Source: Epiperipatus broadwayi (lineage: Eukaryota > Onychophora > Udeonychophora > Euonychophora > Peripatidae). From it: a DNA stretch of 64,000 nucleotides. The DNA lies in contig JAQFVV010006255.1 in NCBI GenBank assembly GCA_028023455.1, positions 6,182,501 through 6,246,500 on the forward strand, in the 5' to 3' direction. The translations under genes and the position numbers were made by a program. The notes under the pieces were generated by a model. It ran no database searches. It saw nothing but the letters and a program-made list of their open reading frames with translations, and had not been told where the DNA came from. Of the stretch, positions 35,621 to 49,800 are shown in pieces (positions within the stretch are counted from its first letter, which is position 1; each line of letters opens with the position of its first letter).

Positions 35621-37830
35621 TATATATATTATAACGATCTGGAGGATAGCAGCTTACCATCATCTGCACTACAGGGTGCCATCTAGGCATTTGAACCTAG
35701 AAAAATTTATAAAGTAGGCAGATACGTAAGTCAAAAAAATTTTTTTTTAATTTTATTTATATATTTTGATATCCGGTCATTAGCCCATGTCACTAGCTCA
35801 GGGAGTAGCAGAGATTTAATAATATAATATCTTATCTAATTATATTTCAATATTAAAAAATAAATAAAATAAGCCACTGCCAGTAATTAACATACAAAAA
35901 TTTATTTACGCATATATATATATATATATAAGATTTAACATTATTATTTTAATATGTTTACTTTAACATTTAACATTATTTTTACTTTTATTTTAGATTT
36001 TTAATTTACATTTTAAATTTTATACTATTATTAGTTCGCACAGATTTGTTTAAAAATGTTGAGTATAGATCGGTTACATAGATTCCACGGTCAAAAACAT
36101 TTCAAAATAAACATAAATGATCAAAATACAAAATCATTGATACCGTCAATTGCAGAGGGAAATTTATAAATAACCCAATAGCATTCACCATAAGATGCTT
36201 GCATTAACACCAATAACTTAAAAGACATCCGAATAAATACATTTTAAATACTCACCGTAAGGTATCAGTATTTACCAAATGACTATATATATTTTGATCG
36301 AATATGAAAACCAAAACATAATCAACTGGTAACGAACCCGTGCAAGCGTCTATATCCAACTTAAATTTAATGCATCTTTATTTAGAGTGTCGAGTATGAA
36401 TAGACTACATAGATTTGCATTTGAAAAGAACATATTCAATCCTTGTTTAACCTTAGGCCAAAGGTTCGCAGTCAAACCAAACTTCAATCCATCTGATATA
36501 TCGATGTGTTCAATGTAATACGAATACGGCAGCACAATTAGGTTAAGAGAAGAAACTGCTTCTCGTCAGATAGGAATATTACATCTATCTGATGATGAGA
36601 GCAATAAAAAAAAAACTCCATAGGAAGGAACTGCGGTCTCCATCTTATAATTCCTCCCATAGGCAAAACGAGTGTGTGCGGCGTATAATAGCGATTCTGC
36701 CCATAGCGAATCTCGTACTACATCTACTAATTACACCAATATATCCAATCCATTGACCTAATTCAACTACAAAATGAATAACCTAAGATTACCCTCCCCT
36801 AATATAACTTTACAAATCTATATAGCCATTCACGCCTGACTAAGTTTAATATTTATATAACTAGTTTAATGAAAAACAGAAATCATAATAAAATTTAAAG
36901 AACAAATAAATAAATAAATGGAAATGATTTAAAATTTAAAAAAAATACATCAAATGACATTATTAATATTAATTTACATTGGTCAGATAGGATTCTATTT
37001 GTATTATTTAAATACGGAAAGTTTTTAATTTAATGTTCATTAATTATAAAGTTCTTACGGTTTAAAACAGTTCATCTTTATCTGTTGCTTGCCATTTGAA
37101 CATGAATTCCCATGCCATCCTAAAAAGATTGGTTGAGTTAGCCGTTGTTTTTTTATTTATTTATCTGGAGGTCTTTTAGTTTAGTTGGTCCTTAATGTAG
37201 AAAAAAACCCGATGTCATTTCTCTTTTTTTTTTTTTAACAAAACTGAAGGGATTGAAGAGTGCATCTTTTCAATCCCTTCTCCTTCAACTCCACACTAAC
37301 ACATATAGTCACATTGTAATAACTAATTAATTCTTTTATTTTCAAACCTTTCCTTTTATAATAATTTTGTGGATTAACTCAACATTACGTCATGATGGTG
37401 AAAACCTTTTCATTGAGGTCCAATTTCCTGATGGATTTCTTTCATTTGCTAAAAGTTTCTATTGTTTTCCTATCTGACTGATGCTTAAACATTTAAATGC
37501 CCAAAGGCTAGTTTACTAATTAAAATAATCATTTCCATTTTACAAAAGATTAATTAATTTGTTTTCAAACTTAAACATATATTTTTATCTCTAAATCTTT
37601 TCTGAAAATTTAGTTTTAAACTACTCTTTTTTTAATAAAGTTTTATTTTAATAAATATTTATCTGTGCGATTTTATATATATGCAAGTTTAAGATGATTT
37701 TTTAATTTTCAGTTTTTAATTCTTAAAAAAGAAATTTTTATTGGCAAACTTTTTTTTTATTTTTATGTTTACTAATAAAAAATAATGTAACGTATGTATG
37801 TGCCCGTTACAATATATATATATGTATGTA
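35621..37830. mobile_element. Unclassified 2.2-kb insertion in the PLE RT
   Basis: Separates RT motif A from motifs B and C, so it arrived after the PLE. Near its edges are TATTATAACG (35627-35636) and, inverted, TATTGTAACG (37805-37814 read on the minus strand), possible short terminal inverted repeats beside (AT)n runs. It is richer in C and G than its host between 36050 and 36840 and repeats the phrase GAGTRT(A/C)GA..(G/A)ACTACATAGATT (36060 and 36390). A B-box-like GGTTCAAATG occurs on the minus strand near 35690. No protein recognised. Confidence 0.55.
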
Positions 37831-37869
37831 TATGTATATAAGATAAAGAGTCAAAGTAAAAATAGGTTT

Positions 37870-38580
37870 TCATTTATATGAGATATTAGTGATTTGTTAT
37901 AGGGATTTTATTTTGAAATATGGAAATAATTTTTATAAACAAAAAGAGGGTTTAATTATGGATAATAGTCTAAGTGGTTTTTTGGCAGGAGTATATATGG
38001 ACAATTTTTGAAAATCAATATTTTGTTAGTACTAATAATAAACCACTTTTTTAATGTAAGGTATGTAGATGATTATTTTATAGTATTTAATGGTAATAAA
38101 AGAAAGGCAAATAATTTTTTGAAATATATTAATAGTAAAGAGGATAAAATTAAATTTACTATAAAAAAAAAGAAAATATTAATGTTATTGAATATATGGA
38201 TATTAAGATTATTAAAAAAATTGATAATAATAGTAATGTTATAATAGAAACTTCTGTATATAGAAAGAAAACATTTTTTGGATTATTAAATAATTGGTTA
38301 TTGGATATTGATAATAATAATAGTAAAGTAAATATTATTAATAATAAAATTCTTAGAGCAATTAAATTATGCTCAAATAATAATTTGTTTAAAAATGAGA
38401 TTATTATGATAAAGCTGTTTTATAAATGATTATTCTAGAGATATTATTAAACATTTATTTTCTAATAAAATTATTGATAAAATAAAGAATAGAATAAGAT
38501 TAAATAAGAATAATAATAATAAAAAAAGTAAATTATATTGGTTTTAATACATGAAAAGATTTGTTTGTTAAAGTTAGAAA
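37870..38580 (+). pseudogene. PLE reverse transcriptase, C-terminal part
   Basis: NNFYKQKEGLIMDNSLSGF (37930-37985) is motif B (YKQ..G..MG.SLSP; here Asp replaces the Gly after Met). VRYVDDYFIVF (38058-38090) is the catalytic YVDD motif C. Downstream KFTI.., IEYMDIKIIKK and ETSVYRKKTF (38150-38275) match the conserved FLDV.I..TSVYRKPT block of PLEs. Stops and a frame change near 38190 inactivate it. Confidence 0.85.
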
Positions 38581-38589
38581 TTATTTAAA

Positions 38590-38990
38590 ATGATTAATAA
38601 AAAATATAATATTTTCATTTATTCTGTTTGTAAAAAGAAAAAAATTTTTTTAATTAATAATAATAGGGAATGTGATAATTTAAAGATTATGAATTCAGTT
38701 TACATAATAAAATATTTGAATTGTTTTAAAAATAATATAGAAATGTCATATGTTAGGACTACAAAAAATAAATTAGAAACTAAAACAGCATTTAAGTGAT
38801 AAAAATTCTGCTATTTATAATCATATAAATAAATTTAAATATAAAGATTTTGAAATAAAGCCTTTAGAATGTATAATGTCTACCATGAAAGAATCATAAA
38901 GGAAGGAATTTACATTAGTGAAATTAAACCTGAATTAAATAAAATACTAATAGAAAAGAAAAAAGAAAATAATAGATTTGTTATTTAAAT
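38590..38990 (+). pseudogene. PLE GIY-YIG endonuclease, degenerate
   Basis: The open part at 38590-38799 has SVYIIKYLNCFKNNIEMSYVRTTKNKL, a decayed GIY..YIG pattern (VYI and YVR), followed in other frames by DKNSAIYNHINK (His/Asn block) and ERIIKEGIYISEIKPELNK (catalytic Glu region). Tail of the element above. Confidence 0.7.
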
Positions 38991-39422
38991 GTTTTTAGGG
39001 TATTTTTGGATGGGTATATAAATATAAAAAAATTGATAAAGTTTTGAGATTGAATGGTATTGAGGTAAAAAGAATTTTTTTAGTATTTTTTAAATGTTTT
39101 TGTATTTGTTTGGAATGTGTTATATTTTATATTTATTATTATATATTTGTATTTTTTAGTGGACCTTGACAAAGACTGTTATAAAATAATCAAAACAGTG
39201 TGTTATTTTATTTTTATACTAGTCATATAAAAAGCAGATTTTAAAAAGAAGTTTGATGTATTCATTTATATATATGGAAAATTATGAACTATTTTTGAAA
39301 AGAAATACTATTTAGATATTTTAAAATTTGCAGTAAATATATATGTAAATGTGCCTTTTCTATTTATTATTGTTAATTATTATTCTTTAAATTTAGTTTA
39401 TACTATAATTTTAATTTATACA

Positions 39423-39853
39423 AGCTTTATATTATTTTAATTGACATTCACAAAATTTTTCAATTTAAGCTTGTCTATACCAAATCAAATAACAAAATAT
39501 GTAAATATAAATTTCCTAGCAGTTAATATTATATAATACATTGAGATTAATACTTCAACATTGATCTATTAAGTAAATGAAATACTGTTTTCTGTTGAAA
39601 AGCTGTAAATTGAAAAATTTCATGAATGTCAATTAAAATAATATAAAGCAGTTTGAAATACTTTGATAAAGTAATATGATGATTTAAAATCTTTCTGATT
39701 TCTCTCCAAAGAGTTTAAGATTGGCCTTTATATATAAAGTGAGGTTAAGAGAAACTGATTTTTTTTAAAAAAAAAAAAAACAAGCTTTATCTTGTGCTTT
39801 GCATTGAGAGTATTTAATTTACTTAATAAACTAGTGTTGAAATATTAATCTCC
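39423..39853. repeat. Nested inverted repeats
   Basis: GCTTTATATTATTTTAATTG (from 39424) is complementary to 39601-39650 across ~50 bp. The loop segment 39541-39585 is in turn complementary to about 39808-39853. Two overlapping foldbacks suggest nested MITE insertions. Confidence 0.75.
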
Positions 39854-40147
39854 ACATAATATATTTATATGTTGTAGGAAAAATAAAAAAATTATGCATC
39901 TTGTATTTTTTTATCAGTTCTCTCCAGTTTTGCATATTTTTTTGCAAAAGACGGAGTGCTTTGTACCATTCTTTAATATCCCTATTCATATTCTATGAAT
40001 TCTCCCTCTTTTGCTCATGCCTTTTGCAAAATAAAAAGTTAGGTGCTTGGTCTTCAATCATCATTTAACTCCATTCTACTTAAATGTAATCATGAGATAC
40101 CTAATGCTAGTTTTAAATAGATTTAGTCTCTTTTAATAATTACATTG

Positions 40148-42509
<2,362 letters not shown>

Positions 42510-43128
42510 TCTTGGTACCTGTGAGTTTTCAAGTAAATCAAGATGACAGCCCATATTTTTTGATAAATATACAGCTTCCAGGATCTATAATCTACCAAAG
42601 ATATGTTAGTTGTTAAATTAAAACAAAATTATTAAATAGATTGTTCAATTAAAAAAAAAGGAATAAAATTCAATAAATTTCATTAAGAAGTTTTGTTTCG
42701 ATTTTTTTTATACTTATAGCATAAGAAGCAATGAGATAATCTTAACATGGATGTACTTTGGTTCAATTCAGTGTGCTTTTTTTTGGCAGCAGTTTTTTTT
42801 TTGGTAAATTGCCATACCCTTCTGAAATTGTGCATTAATGGTCATGATATGATTGCACTCCACAGACATGAATAAAGTATAAATGTTATATATTTTTCTA
42901 TTAATAAATTAATCAAAAAATAAATAAATAAACTGCAAATATTGTAGTTAATTTTTCACAATAATTTCTTTTTTAAAAATAGCAGAAATAAAAAATAAAA
43001 TGTATATGGAATATGACATTTCCTAGCAGGAATTTTTTGTAAACATTTTTTGGGAGACTCCAAAACTGTAGATTTATCTAAAATATGGACTGCCATCTTG
43101 GTTTACTTGAAAACTCACGAGTATCCAA
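42510..43128. repeat. Foldback repeat with ~70-bp arms
   Basis: 42510-42585 and 43060-43128 are imperfect reverse complements (GTGAGTTTTCAAGTAAA near 42520 and its complement near 43110). The ~470-bp middle has no gene. MITE-like. Confidence 0.72.
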
Positions 43129-44234
43129 ACATTTTATAATTTCTGAATAACTTAAATTGTTTGTTTTTGCATTTGAGATTTCTTAGAATCATACTAAGTC
43201 AATATTTTATTTGACAAATTACCTTCTAACAGAAAAACTCACATGACTTCAAATGATAATTATAGAAAATATAACTTTTTGTACCATGGCCTTCATTATT
43301 TAAAATATTTTTTTAGAAATTTTGTAGAAACAATGCAAGGAATTTATCTGTACCAATGACATTATCCTGTCATTACAGAAGAAATCCTTACCCGAAATAA
43401 AAAAAAATTTTTTAATAAGAATATAATCACTTTAAAATATTTTTTAAACACTGAAACTTTATCTAATAGCAAAACAATAATATGTTCTATTTCCATACAA
43501 CATTTTGTAAATTAAATGTAACTTTCTATAATAATAGAATGACATGTTATTATTAGAAATGTATAGATTTTTTCCCCTTGTATATTGGAAAGTTGACTGG
43601 CATTATTATAAGGATAGTTGTTTTTAGCAATAATGTATTCTTCTGCTAAATATTTGACCTGTATTTGAGAAAACATACTCATTAAACTTATTAAATTAAA
43701 TAATACCAGCAAACATCTACTCTTTTGCAGTGTCTTTCTACCCTTTGACATATTTTTGCACCAGATATCAGAAGACAAATTGTCTCATAGAAAATATATT
43801 AAGTATTAAGTAGATCAGAAACAAATTCAAAATAATTCAAGATAGTTCTACCATCTAGGATATACATTAAATAAAAATTTATCTAGACATTCACAGGGTC
43901 TTAATGATAAATTCAGAATTAGTTCAGGCTACTGGACCTTATCTACTTCAGAAGTATAATTTAATAATCTCTCACTTATAGTAGTAGTGGACAAATATAA
44001 ACTTGAATCATAATTAGTGATTGAATATTTAATCATGGCAAAATTAAAACACATGTGTAAAAAAATTCATACAATAAATAAACAATATACTTAGTCTTGA
44101 TTAAACTATTGTAAGTTTTAATTGAAAATTTACACTTACTATAATTGAAACCCTTGGGTTGATTGAATTATGATCTTATTATCATGAAAATCTTTTTTAT
44201 TTTAGATTTAAAACAGGCAAAACTCACTATACAT
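43129..44234. other. Intronic, nothing recognised
   Basis: AT-rich sequence; open frames look random. Confidence 0.4.
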
Positions 44235-44410
44235 ATTGCCACACACAGCAAGCTAGAGTAATCAATGGATGCCAGAAGGCTTATGCATAAAATCTCTATC
44301 TAGTGCCTACTCATCCAATATCCCCAGACTAGTTTCTGGCTTATGGCCTTCATCAGTGAGGAGCCTTGGATCTGAGAGCACTGTACCTAGATCTTAGGAT
44401 ATCATGTGAT
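44235..44410 (-). mobile_element. Family B hammerhead repeat, solitary copy
   Basis: Matches the core of 46720-46890 (AATCAATGGATGCCAGAAGG, then the ribozyme, then GATCTGAGAGCACTG). Truncated on both sides, so a single fragment. Confidence 0.85.
44321..44362 (-). ncRNA. Hammerhead ribozyme, family B copy 1
   Basis: Minus strand: UCCUCA (44362-44357), CUGAUGA (44356-44350), helix II GGC/GCC with an A-A mismatch at its base, GAAA, self-complementary CUAG, UC, then UGGGGA (44326-44321). Helix I is five Watson-Crick pairs plus one U-G. Complete core. Confidence 0.85.
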
Positions 44411-44734
44411 GTTTATTTTAGATTTACTTAACAGGTTTTTATTTTATCAATTTGATAATAGTGATTAGTTATCTTTTTGATTTTATCTTAGTGAAAAAGG
44501 TTATAAATCGTTGGAGCTTAACAATTGCTGCTGAAACTAAGGAGAAAAATAAGTGAATAATCAATTCATTTGTTACAATGATTTTAAAGATATCAACACT
44601 AACTACAAATAACAGTTTGAGTTCCTCAAATTTACTTTAGTTTTAAATAATAATAAAATGGATGTTGATATTACCTGAAAAATTATAAATCCCTGAATGC
44701 AATCGCTGCAGTTCTTTATTAATTAATAATCACT

Positions 44735-44845
44735 TAATCATTAACCTGCATGATTTGGAAACAGACTCTGGGACATAAGATCATGGATCTCATATGTGTC
44801 ACTTCTGGTGCTTCAACTTCTTATGAACTTCTAGTGATAAACCAT
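44735..44845 (+). mobile_element. SINE fragment
   Basis: CACTTCTGGTGCTTCAAC then TTCTTATGAACTTCTAG..ATAAA matches the body of the tandem SINEs at 57250-57475. The A box is decayed. Confidence 0.55.
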
Positions 44846-45892
44846 TCAATTACTTTTTTATTTAAATATTGCATACTTGGAAAGTAGCTAATTAGAGAAA
44901 AAATATTCATTTAAAAGATTTGATCTGATTTCTGGACTGATGGATAGATGCAATAGAATTGAGCTAAGATAAAAGATGCAATGATAATCTATAAAAAAAA
45001 TATAAATTCAACATATACAACTCTGTGGAGAAGATTATTTATTATTTGCATACTATCAAGAAAGATGCTATTCTTCTGTATTCTGACACCTATAAAAATA
45101 TCTTTCTAGGTTTAACTCATTATAATAGCTTAATTTGAAATGAAATAGGACCAATTTTTTTTCAATAAATTTCAATAAAGGAGCTAGTATAGGTTAAAGG
45201 AGAATTTTTTTTAGCCTCAAGAATTGTCAATTCCTGGCATTATCAAAAGGTAAAGTTATCTCTGTTTACATGGATTAATCTTTTAACTTTCATTTTTTCC
45301 CATGAAAATATATATATTTAATGTGATGTGTATGTATATATATATATATATATATTTAATGTGATGTGTATGTATATATATATATTCTGTATGTTATCAT
45401 TTTTAACAATAACATATATAACAAATGAATTTATCTGAATGCCATAATGTTAATGGAATATTTTAACACATCAATAAAAGCAAATGATGCCTCTGTAGAA
45501 GTACATTCACATCAAAACATATTTTAAATTCAGTTATACCTAACATATATTTTTCTTTAATAAATTTGATCATTGAATACTAAGTATCATGGCTTCATCA
45601 AATATCAAAGCAAATAGCTAATAATGTGTTCAAATTAAAATTGGATGTATTTTAATAGATGTCTTTCATTATAGAAAAACTTGAATTTGATATTTTTAGT
45701 ATGATACCCCCTCCCAATCAGTAATGAAAGTCACATCTCTTTATATCTGTATCATTGTTCCCATTAATCTGACAAAATCTGCAACTTTCATCTTCCAGTT
45801 GGTAAATATCCACTAACCAACTAGTAACTGAATATCTGGCTATAGACTGTCTATTTTAAGGAATGATTCTAAGTCTGCTTGTCAACAGAAAA

Positions 45893-45965
45893 AAAATTAC
45901 ATTCACTTGATCAAGACTCAAACCCTAGATTATGCGTATGCCATGTACTATTGACCACTAATGTG
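45893..45965 (-). mobile_element. tRNA-like SINE fragment
   Basis: On the minus strand, TTAGTGGTCAATAGTACATGG resembles an A box and GGTTTGAGTCTTG a B box, about 35 bases apart. No tail identified. Confidence 0.45.
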
Positions 45966-46482
45966 AGAAATTCTAAATTTAATAAAAGGGATGCTTTATC
46001 AAGAAATAAAATTGTTAACAGATAAAACTATAGGATATTAAATTTACAGTTAAAACATATACAAAATATAAAAGACTGATTGACAAATGAAGGCAAATTA
46101 ACATGCATATTAAAAATCTGACAATTAATTGCATGTAATAAGCAGTTTATTAGTTCTCTGCAGTTTAAAAATGTTTGTAATTCCATTAATATGATATAAT
46201 GATAACATAATGGCATATGAAATAAAGTAAATATTGATAAACATTAACCGTAGTTAATTTTTTTCAGAGATGACACATATTTTATTAACAAAATTATAAA
46301 CCAGTTATCAGATTAAGAAAATTGAATAAAAAAATGCAAAGAGTCAATTTTTGTTTTTTTTATTTGGATTGATTAGTAGGGTCATTTTTATAATTTATAT
46401 TTATTTTGTTAACATATGATTACTAGTATCATTAATATTGATTTATTTTATCTTATAAGAAATATCCTTTCAACAAATGCCT

Positions 46483-46645
<163 letters not shown>

Positions 46646-46813
46646 AAACATCACATGATCACTATCTCATACTAGCACAATAATTGTTATTAAACAATTC
46701 AAAACAAAACAACACTCTCCATATAGTAGTGCCATCTTGTGCTAACAAGAGCAATCAATGGATGCCAGAAGGCTTGTGCATAAAATCCCTATCCAATGCC
46801 TACTCATCCAATA

Positions 46814-46855
46814 TCCCCAGACTAGTTTCTGGCTTGTGGCCTTCATCAGTGAGGA
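46814..46855 (-). ncRNA. Hammerhead ribozyme, family B copy 2
   Basis: Minus strand, same sequence as copy 3. Helix I is UCCUCA (46855-46850) with UGGGGA (46819-46814). Core, GAAA, CUAG and UC are all present. Confidence 0.87.
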
Positions 46856-47032
46856 GCCTTGGATCTGAGAGCACTGCACCTAGATCTTAGGATCTAATGC
46901 AACCCTCCAGCACCCACCTTTTAACTCTATTTAACTACAAAACTATGAGAATGAAATTGAAAACACTATTAATATTTTCAATCCAAGCTCAATAGCTTAT
47001 ATAGTCATATGGGTCTGAACTCAATCCAAGGC

Positions 47033-47074
47033 TCCTCACTGATGAAGGCCACAAGCCAGAAACTAGTCTGGGGA
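47033..47074 (+). ncRNA. Hammerhead ribozyme, family B copy 3
   Basis: UCCUCA 47033-47038; CUGAUGA 47039-47045; helix II GGC 47047-47049 with GCC 47055-47057 and A-A at its base (47046, 47058); GAAA 47059-47062; CUAG 47063-47066; UC 47067-47068; UGGGGA 47069-47074. Expected cleavage between 47068 and 47069. Confidence 0.88.
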
Positions 47075-47498
47075 TATTGGATGAGTAGGCATTGGATAGG
47101 GATTTTATGCACAAGCCTTCTGGCATCCATTGATTGCTCTTGTTAGCACAAGATGGCACTACTATATGGAGAGTGTTGTTTTGTTTTGAATTGTTTAATA
47201 ACAATTATTGTGCTAGTATGAGATAGTGATCATGTGATGTTTAGTGGTTTAACACCAATCCTGCCTAATAGGATAATGGTGGCTATGGTTGTTAAAGAGC
47301 CAAAGACACCAAAATGTATGGGTGCTGAATTGAGTTCAGACCCATATGACTATATAAGCTATTGAGCTTGGATTGAAAATATTAATAGTGTTTTCAATTT
47401 CATTCTCATAGTTTTGTAGTTAAATAGAGTTAAAAGGTGGGTGCTGGAGGGTTGCATTAGATCCTAAGATCTAGGTGCAGTGCTCTCAGATCCAAGGC

Positions 47499-47540
47499 TC
47501 CTCACTGATGAAGGTCACAAGCCAGAAACTAGTCTGGGGA
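47499..47540 (+). ncRNA. Hammerhead ribozyme, family B copy 4
   Basis: Same architecture. Helix II reads GGU/GCC (one U-G pair). Expected cleavage between 47534 and 47535. With copy 3 this bounds a 466-nt unit (47069-47534). Confidence 0.87.
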
Positions 47541-47660
47541 TATTGGATGAGTAGGCATTGGATAGGGATTTTATGCACAAGCCTTCTGGCATCCATTGAT
47601 TGCTCTTGTTAGCACAAGATGGCACTACTATATGGAGAGTGTTGTTTTGTTTTGAATTGT

Positions 47661-47663
<3 letters not shown>

Positions 47664-47724
<61 letters not shown>

Positions 47725-47746
47725 CAACAACAACAACAACAACAAC
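47664..47746 (+). repeat. (AAT)n-(AAC)n microsatellite
   Basis: AAT units pass into AAC units at about 47720. Starts exactly where the family B copy ends (GTTTAATAA). Confidence 0.95.
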
Positions 47747-48344
47747 AGTAAAACAATGTCCATAAAATATTGCTAGGATTTGTTTGATGTGTTAGTCACT
47801 AGTAAAATATTTTAAGAGATTTGTAAAAACGATATATAGTCAGATCAAGTGAAGTTGAAATACTGAAATGTCTGGCAGAGTTCAATCAACTTATTCAATT
47901 GATAAGTATGAGTTTTTATTTTAATTCTCTTATTTGGGAAAGCAATTTAGAAACTTTCAGCTTTCCAATCAATCAATGTTAGTATTAAACCAATTTCTGA
48001 AAACATATTGCTACTAATAATTATTAGATTTAGTTCACTTATTATTAAATATATAATTATGTAAAACTTCATATAAATTTTATAATATTGTTTTAAATAT
48101 ATAAATAATTGTTAGGCTCATTACATGAAAAGATACATGATATTATAATAGCATGATGATTCAAATCGATCGATTACAGTGAGATGTTTTAAAAAATTTT
48201 CACCATTGGGATTTTTCTACAAATTTTTAGGAATTTATCACTAGGTGCTAAACACAGGGTGCTCTAAATTTTAAGCTTCTAGAACAAATTATTATAAGAA
48301 ATCTAAATAATAGAAAACATGTACCAATAATGATTAAGTGTGTC

Positions 48345-48440
48345 AAGCGTTGTTAGCAGAGAGGTCAGTGCAGTCGCCTTGCAAGCAAGCAGTTGGTTGC
48401 AGACAGTTGTTGCGGGTTTACCTCTCTACCAATGCTATGA
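48345..48440 (+). mobile_element. tRNA-like SINE fragment
   Basis: TTAGCAGAGAGGTCAGTGC resembles an A box and GCGGGTTTACCTC a poor B box, ending in an A-run. More GC-rich than the flanks. No cloverleaf of a working tRNA is evident. Confidence 0.45.
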
Positions 48441-49695
48441 CATATGAAAAAAAAATAATGATTAAGTGCTATTGATTTGTTGTTGCACCTTATTACCAAT
48501 CTTTGGATATAGAACTTAACTTATATGCATACACTTAAAACCTAACAAATACCATTTAGAAAGCCAGATATATAAAAATAAAAATGACCTTTCTTGTTGC
48601 TGAATTAGATTTACAGAGTGAAAAAAATATCATACGGTAATATACAGTATAGTTGATGGTACAAAATATTAAACACCTCCTCTTATAATATGTTGAAATT
48701 ATTTACCTGTTGTCTTGTCGAAATAATTACCTTATACCAAGATAGATTCTTGAAAAATTAATTTTCAGTTTTTTCATAATGTACAAAATTAATCGGTAGG
48801 ATGTTATTGACAACTGAAAACATACTATGGATTAATGTACGTAATCTATATACATTTATTAAAAGAGGATTATTCTCAATGAATTTAAAGATAGCCTACA
48901 ACTTTATTACTACATCAGCAGTAAGTATACTGTTGTCATTTCTTAAAAGTAATGTTAAAAAATTAATGGCAATATGAAATGATTGTGTGTGTGTGTATAT
49001 ATATTTGATATAAAAAATATTAAAGTCAATTTTCATGTAGATAGATCTGCTAACCGTATCTATTACTTTAATATCAATAACCAAACAATTTATGACTTCA
49101 TCCTAGATATTCTTATGTTATTTTTTTTAAAAGCTTTACTTTTTAGGTCATTGAATTACAGATTAAAGTAAATGAATAATTTAATATTTGTTTAAATGTA
49201 AAATTTAGATTCTAATTTTTTTTTGCTGTGTTACTTTTTCTATCGTTGTCAATACAATATTTAATAATTCAATATTATTTTTTTAATATAAACTCTGCTA
49301 TAGAAAAAATAAGTTGAAATTTGAGCTATGTACCTAGAATTGATTCATGCCTAATCAATTAAAAAGATTAATAGCTCTAACCTGGTTGCTTTTATCTACG
49401 ATAATTTAAAGTTATATATATATTTCCAATTGTTTAATAGGTCTTCTATAAATATAAAAAACTTTTTAAATAGTTTTAAACTGCATGCAATAAATAAAAG
49501 CTAACTAACACATTAAAAAAAGTAATATCATTTCAGATCTATTTACTGTCTTTTGTATTTGATATTATGGATCATTTGGTCTAATGATGTAACCTTATTT
49601 TTTATTTTATTTTCTAAATAACATTTTTTAATCTCCATTTGTTCCCTCTGTCTTGTCTTTATATATCTTTATCATTATATATATATATTTGTCCT
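48441..49695. other. Intronic, nothing recognised
   Basis: AT-rich; a short GT/AT dinucleotide run at 48985-49005. No gene supported. Confidence 0.4.
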
Positions 49696-49800
49696 TGATG
49701 TGATAGAGTAGTGGTCACGAAAGTAAAAGTTCATGGATTATAGTTCAACCCTGTCACTTTCGGTGCTCATGTATCACATGATTTCCGGAACAATAAATTT
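49696..49800 (+). mobile_element. tRNA-derived SINE
   Basis: A box TGATAGAGTAGTGGTCA (49700-49716), B box AGTTCAACCC (49742-49751), then CACTTTCGGTGCTCATG and an AATAAA-type end, parallel to the copies at 57250-57475. Confidence 0.62.

Larger units (their letters stand above)
34690..39260 (+). mobile_element. Penelope-like element, broken and interrupted
   Basis: Order: an inverted 3'-end fragment (about 34690-35185, reverse complement of about 38810-39260), a 5' part of the RT (35186-35620), a 2.2-kb insertion (35621-37830), the rest of the RT (37870-38580), the GIY-YIG region (38590-38990) and the PLE 3' end. An inverted terminal piece in front of a truncated body is typical of PLEs. Many stops. 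Confidence 0.82.

Noticed and set aside
36553-36640. CTGACGA (minus strand, then GAAG...CTTC) as another hammerhead
   Set aside because: The GAAA after helix II is missing and no helix I partner is found.
46684-47763. Three similar short frames suggesting a conserved peptide
   Set aside because: They are the same non-coding hammerhead repeat read three times; conservation follows from repeat copying.
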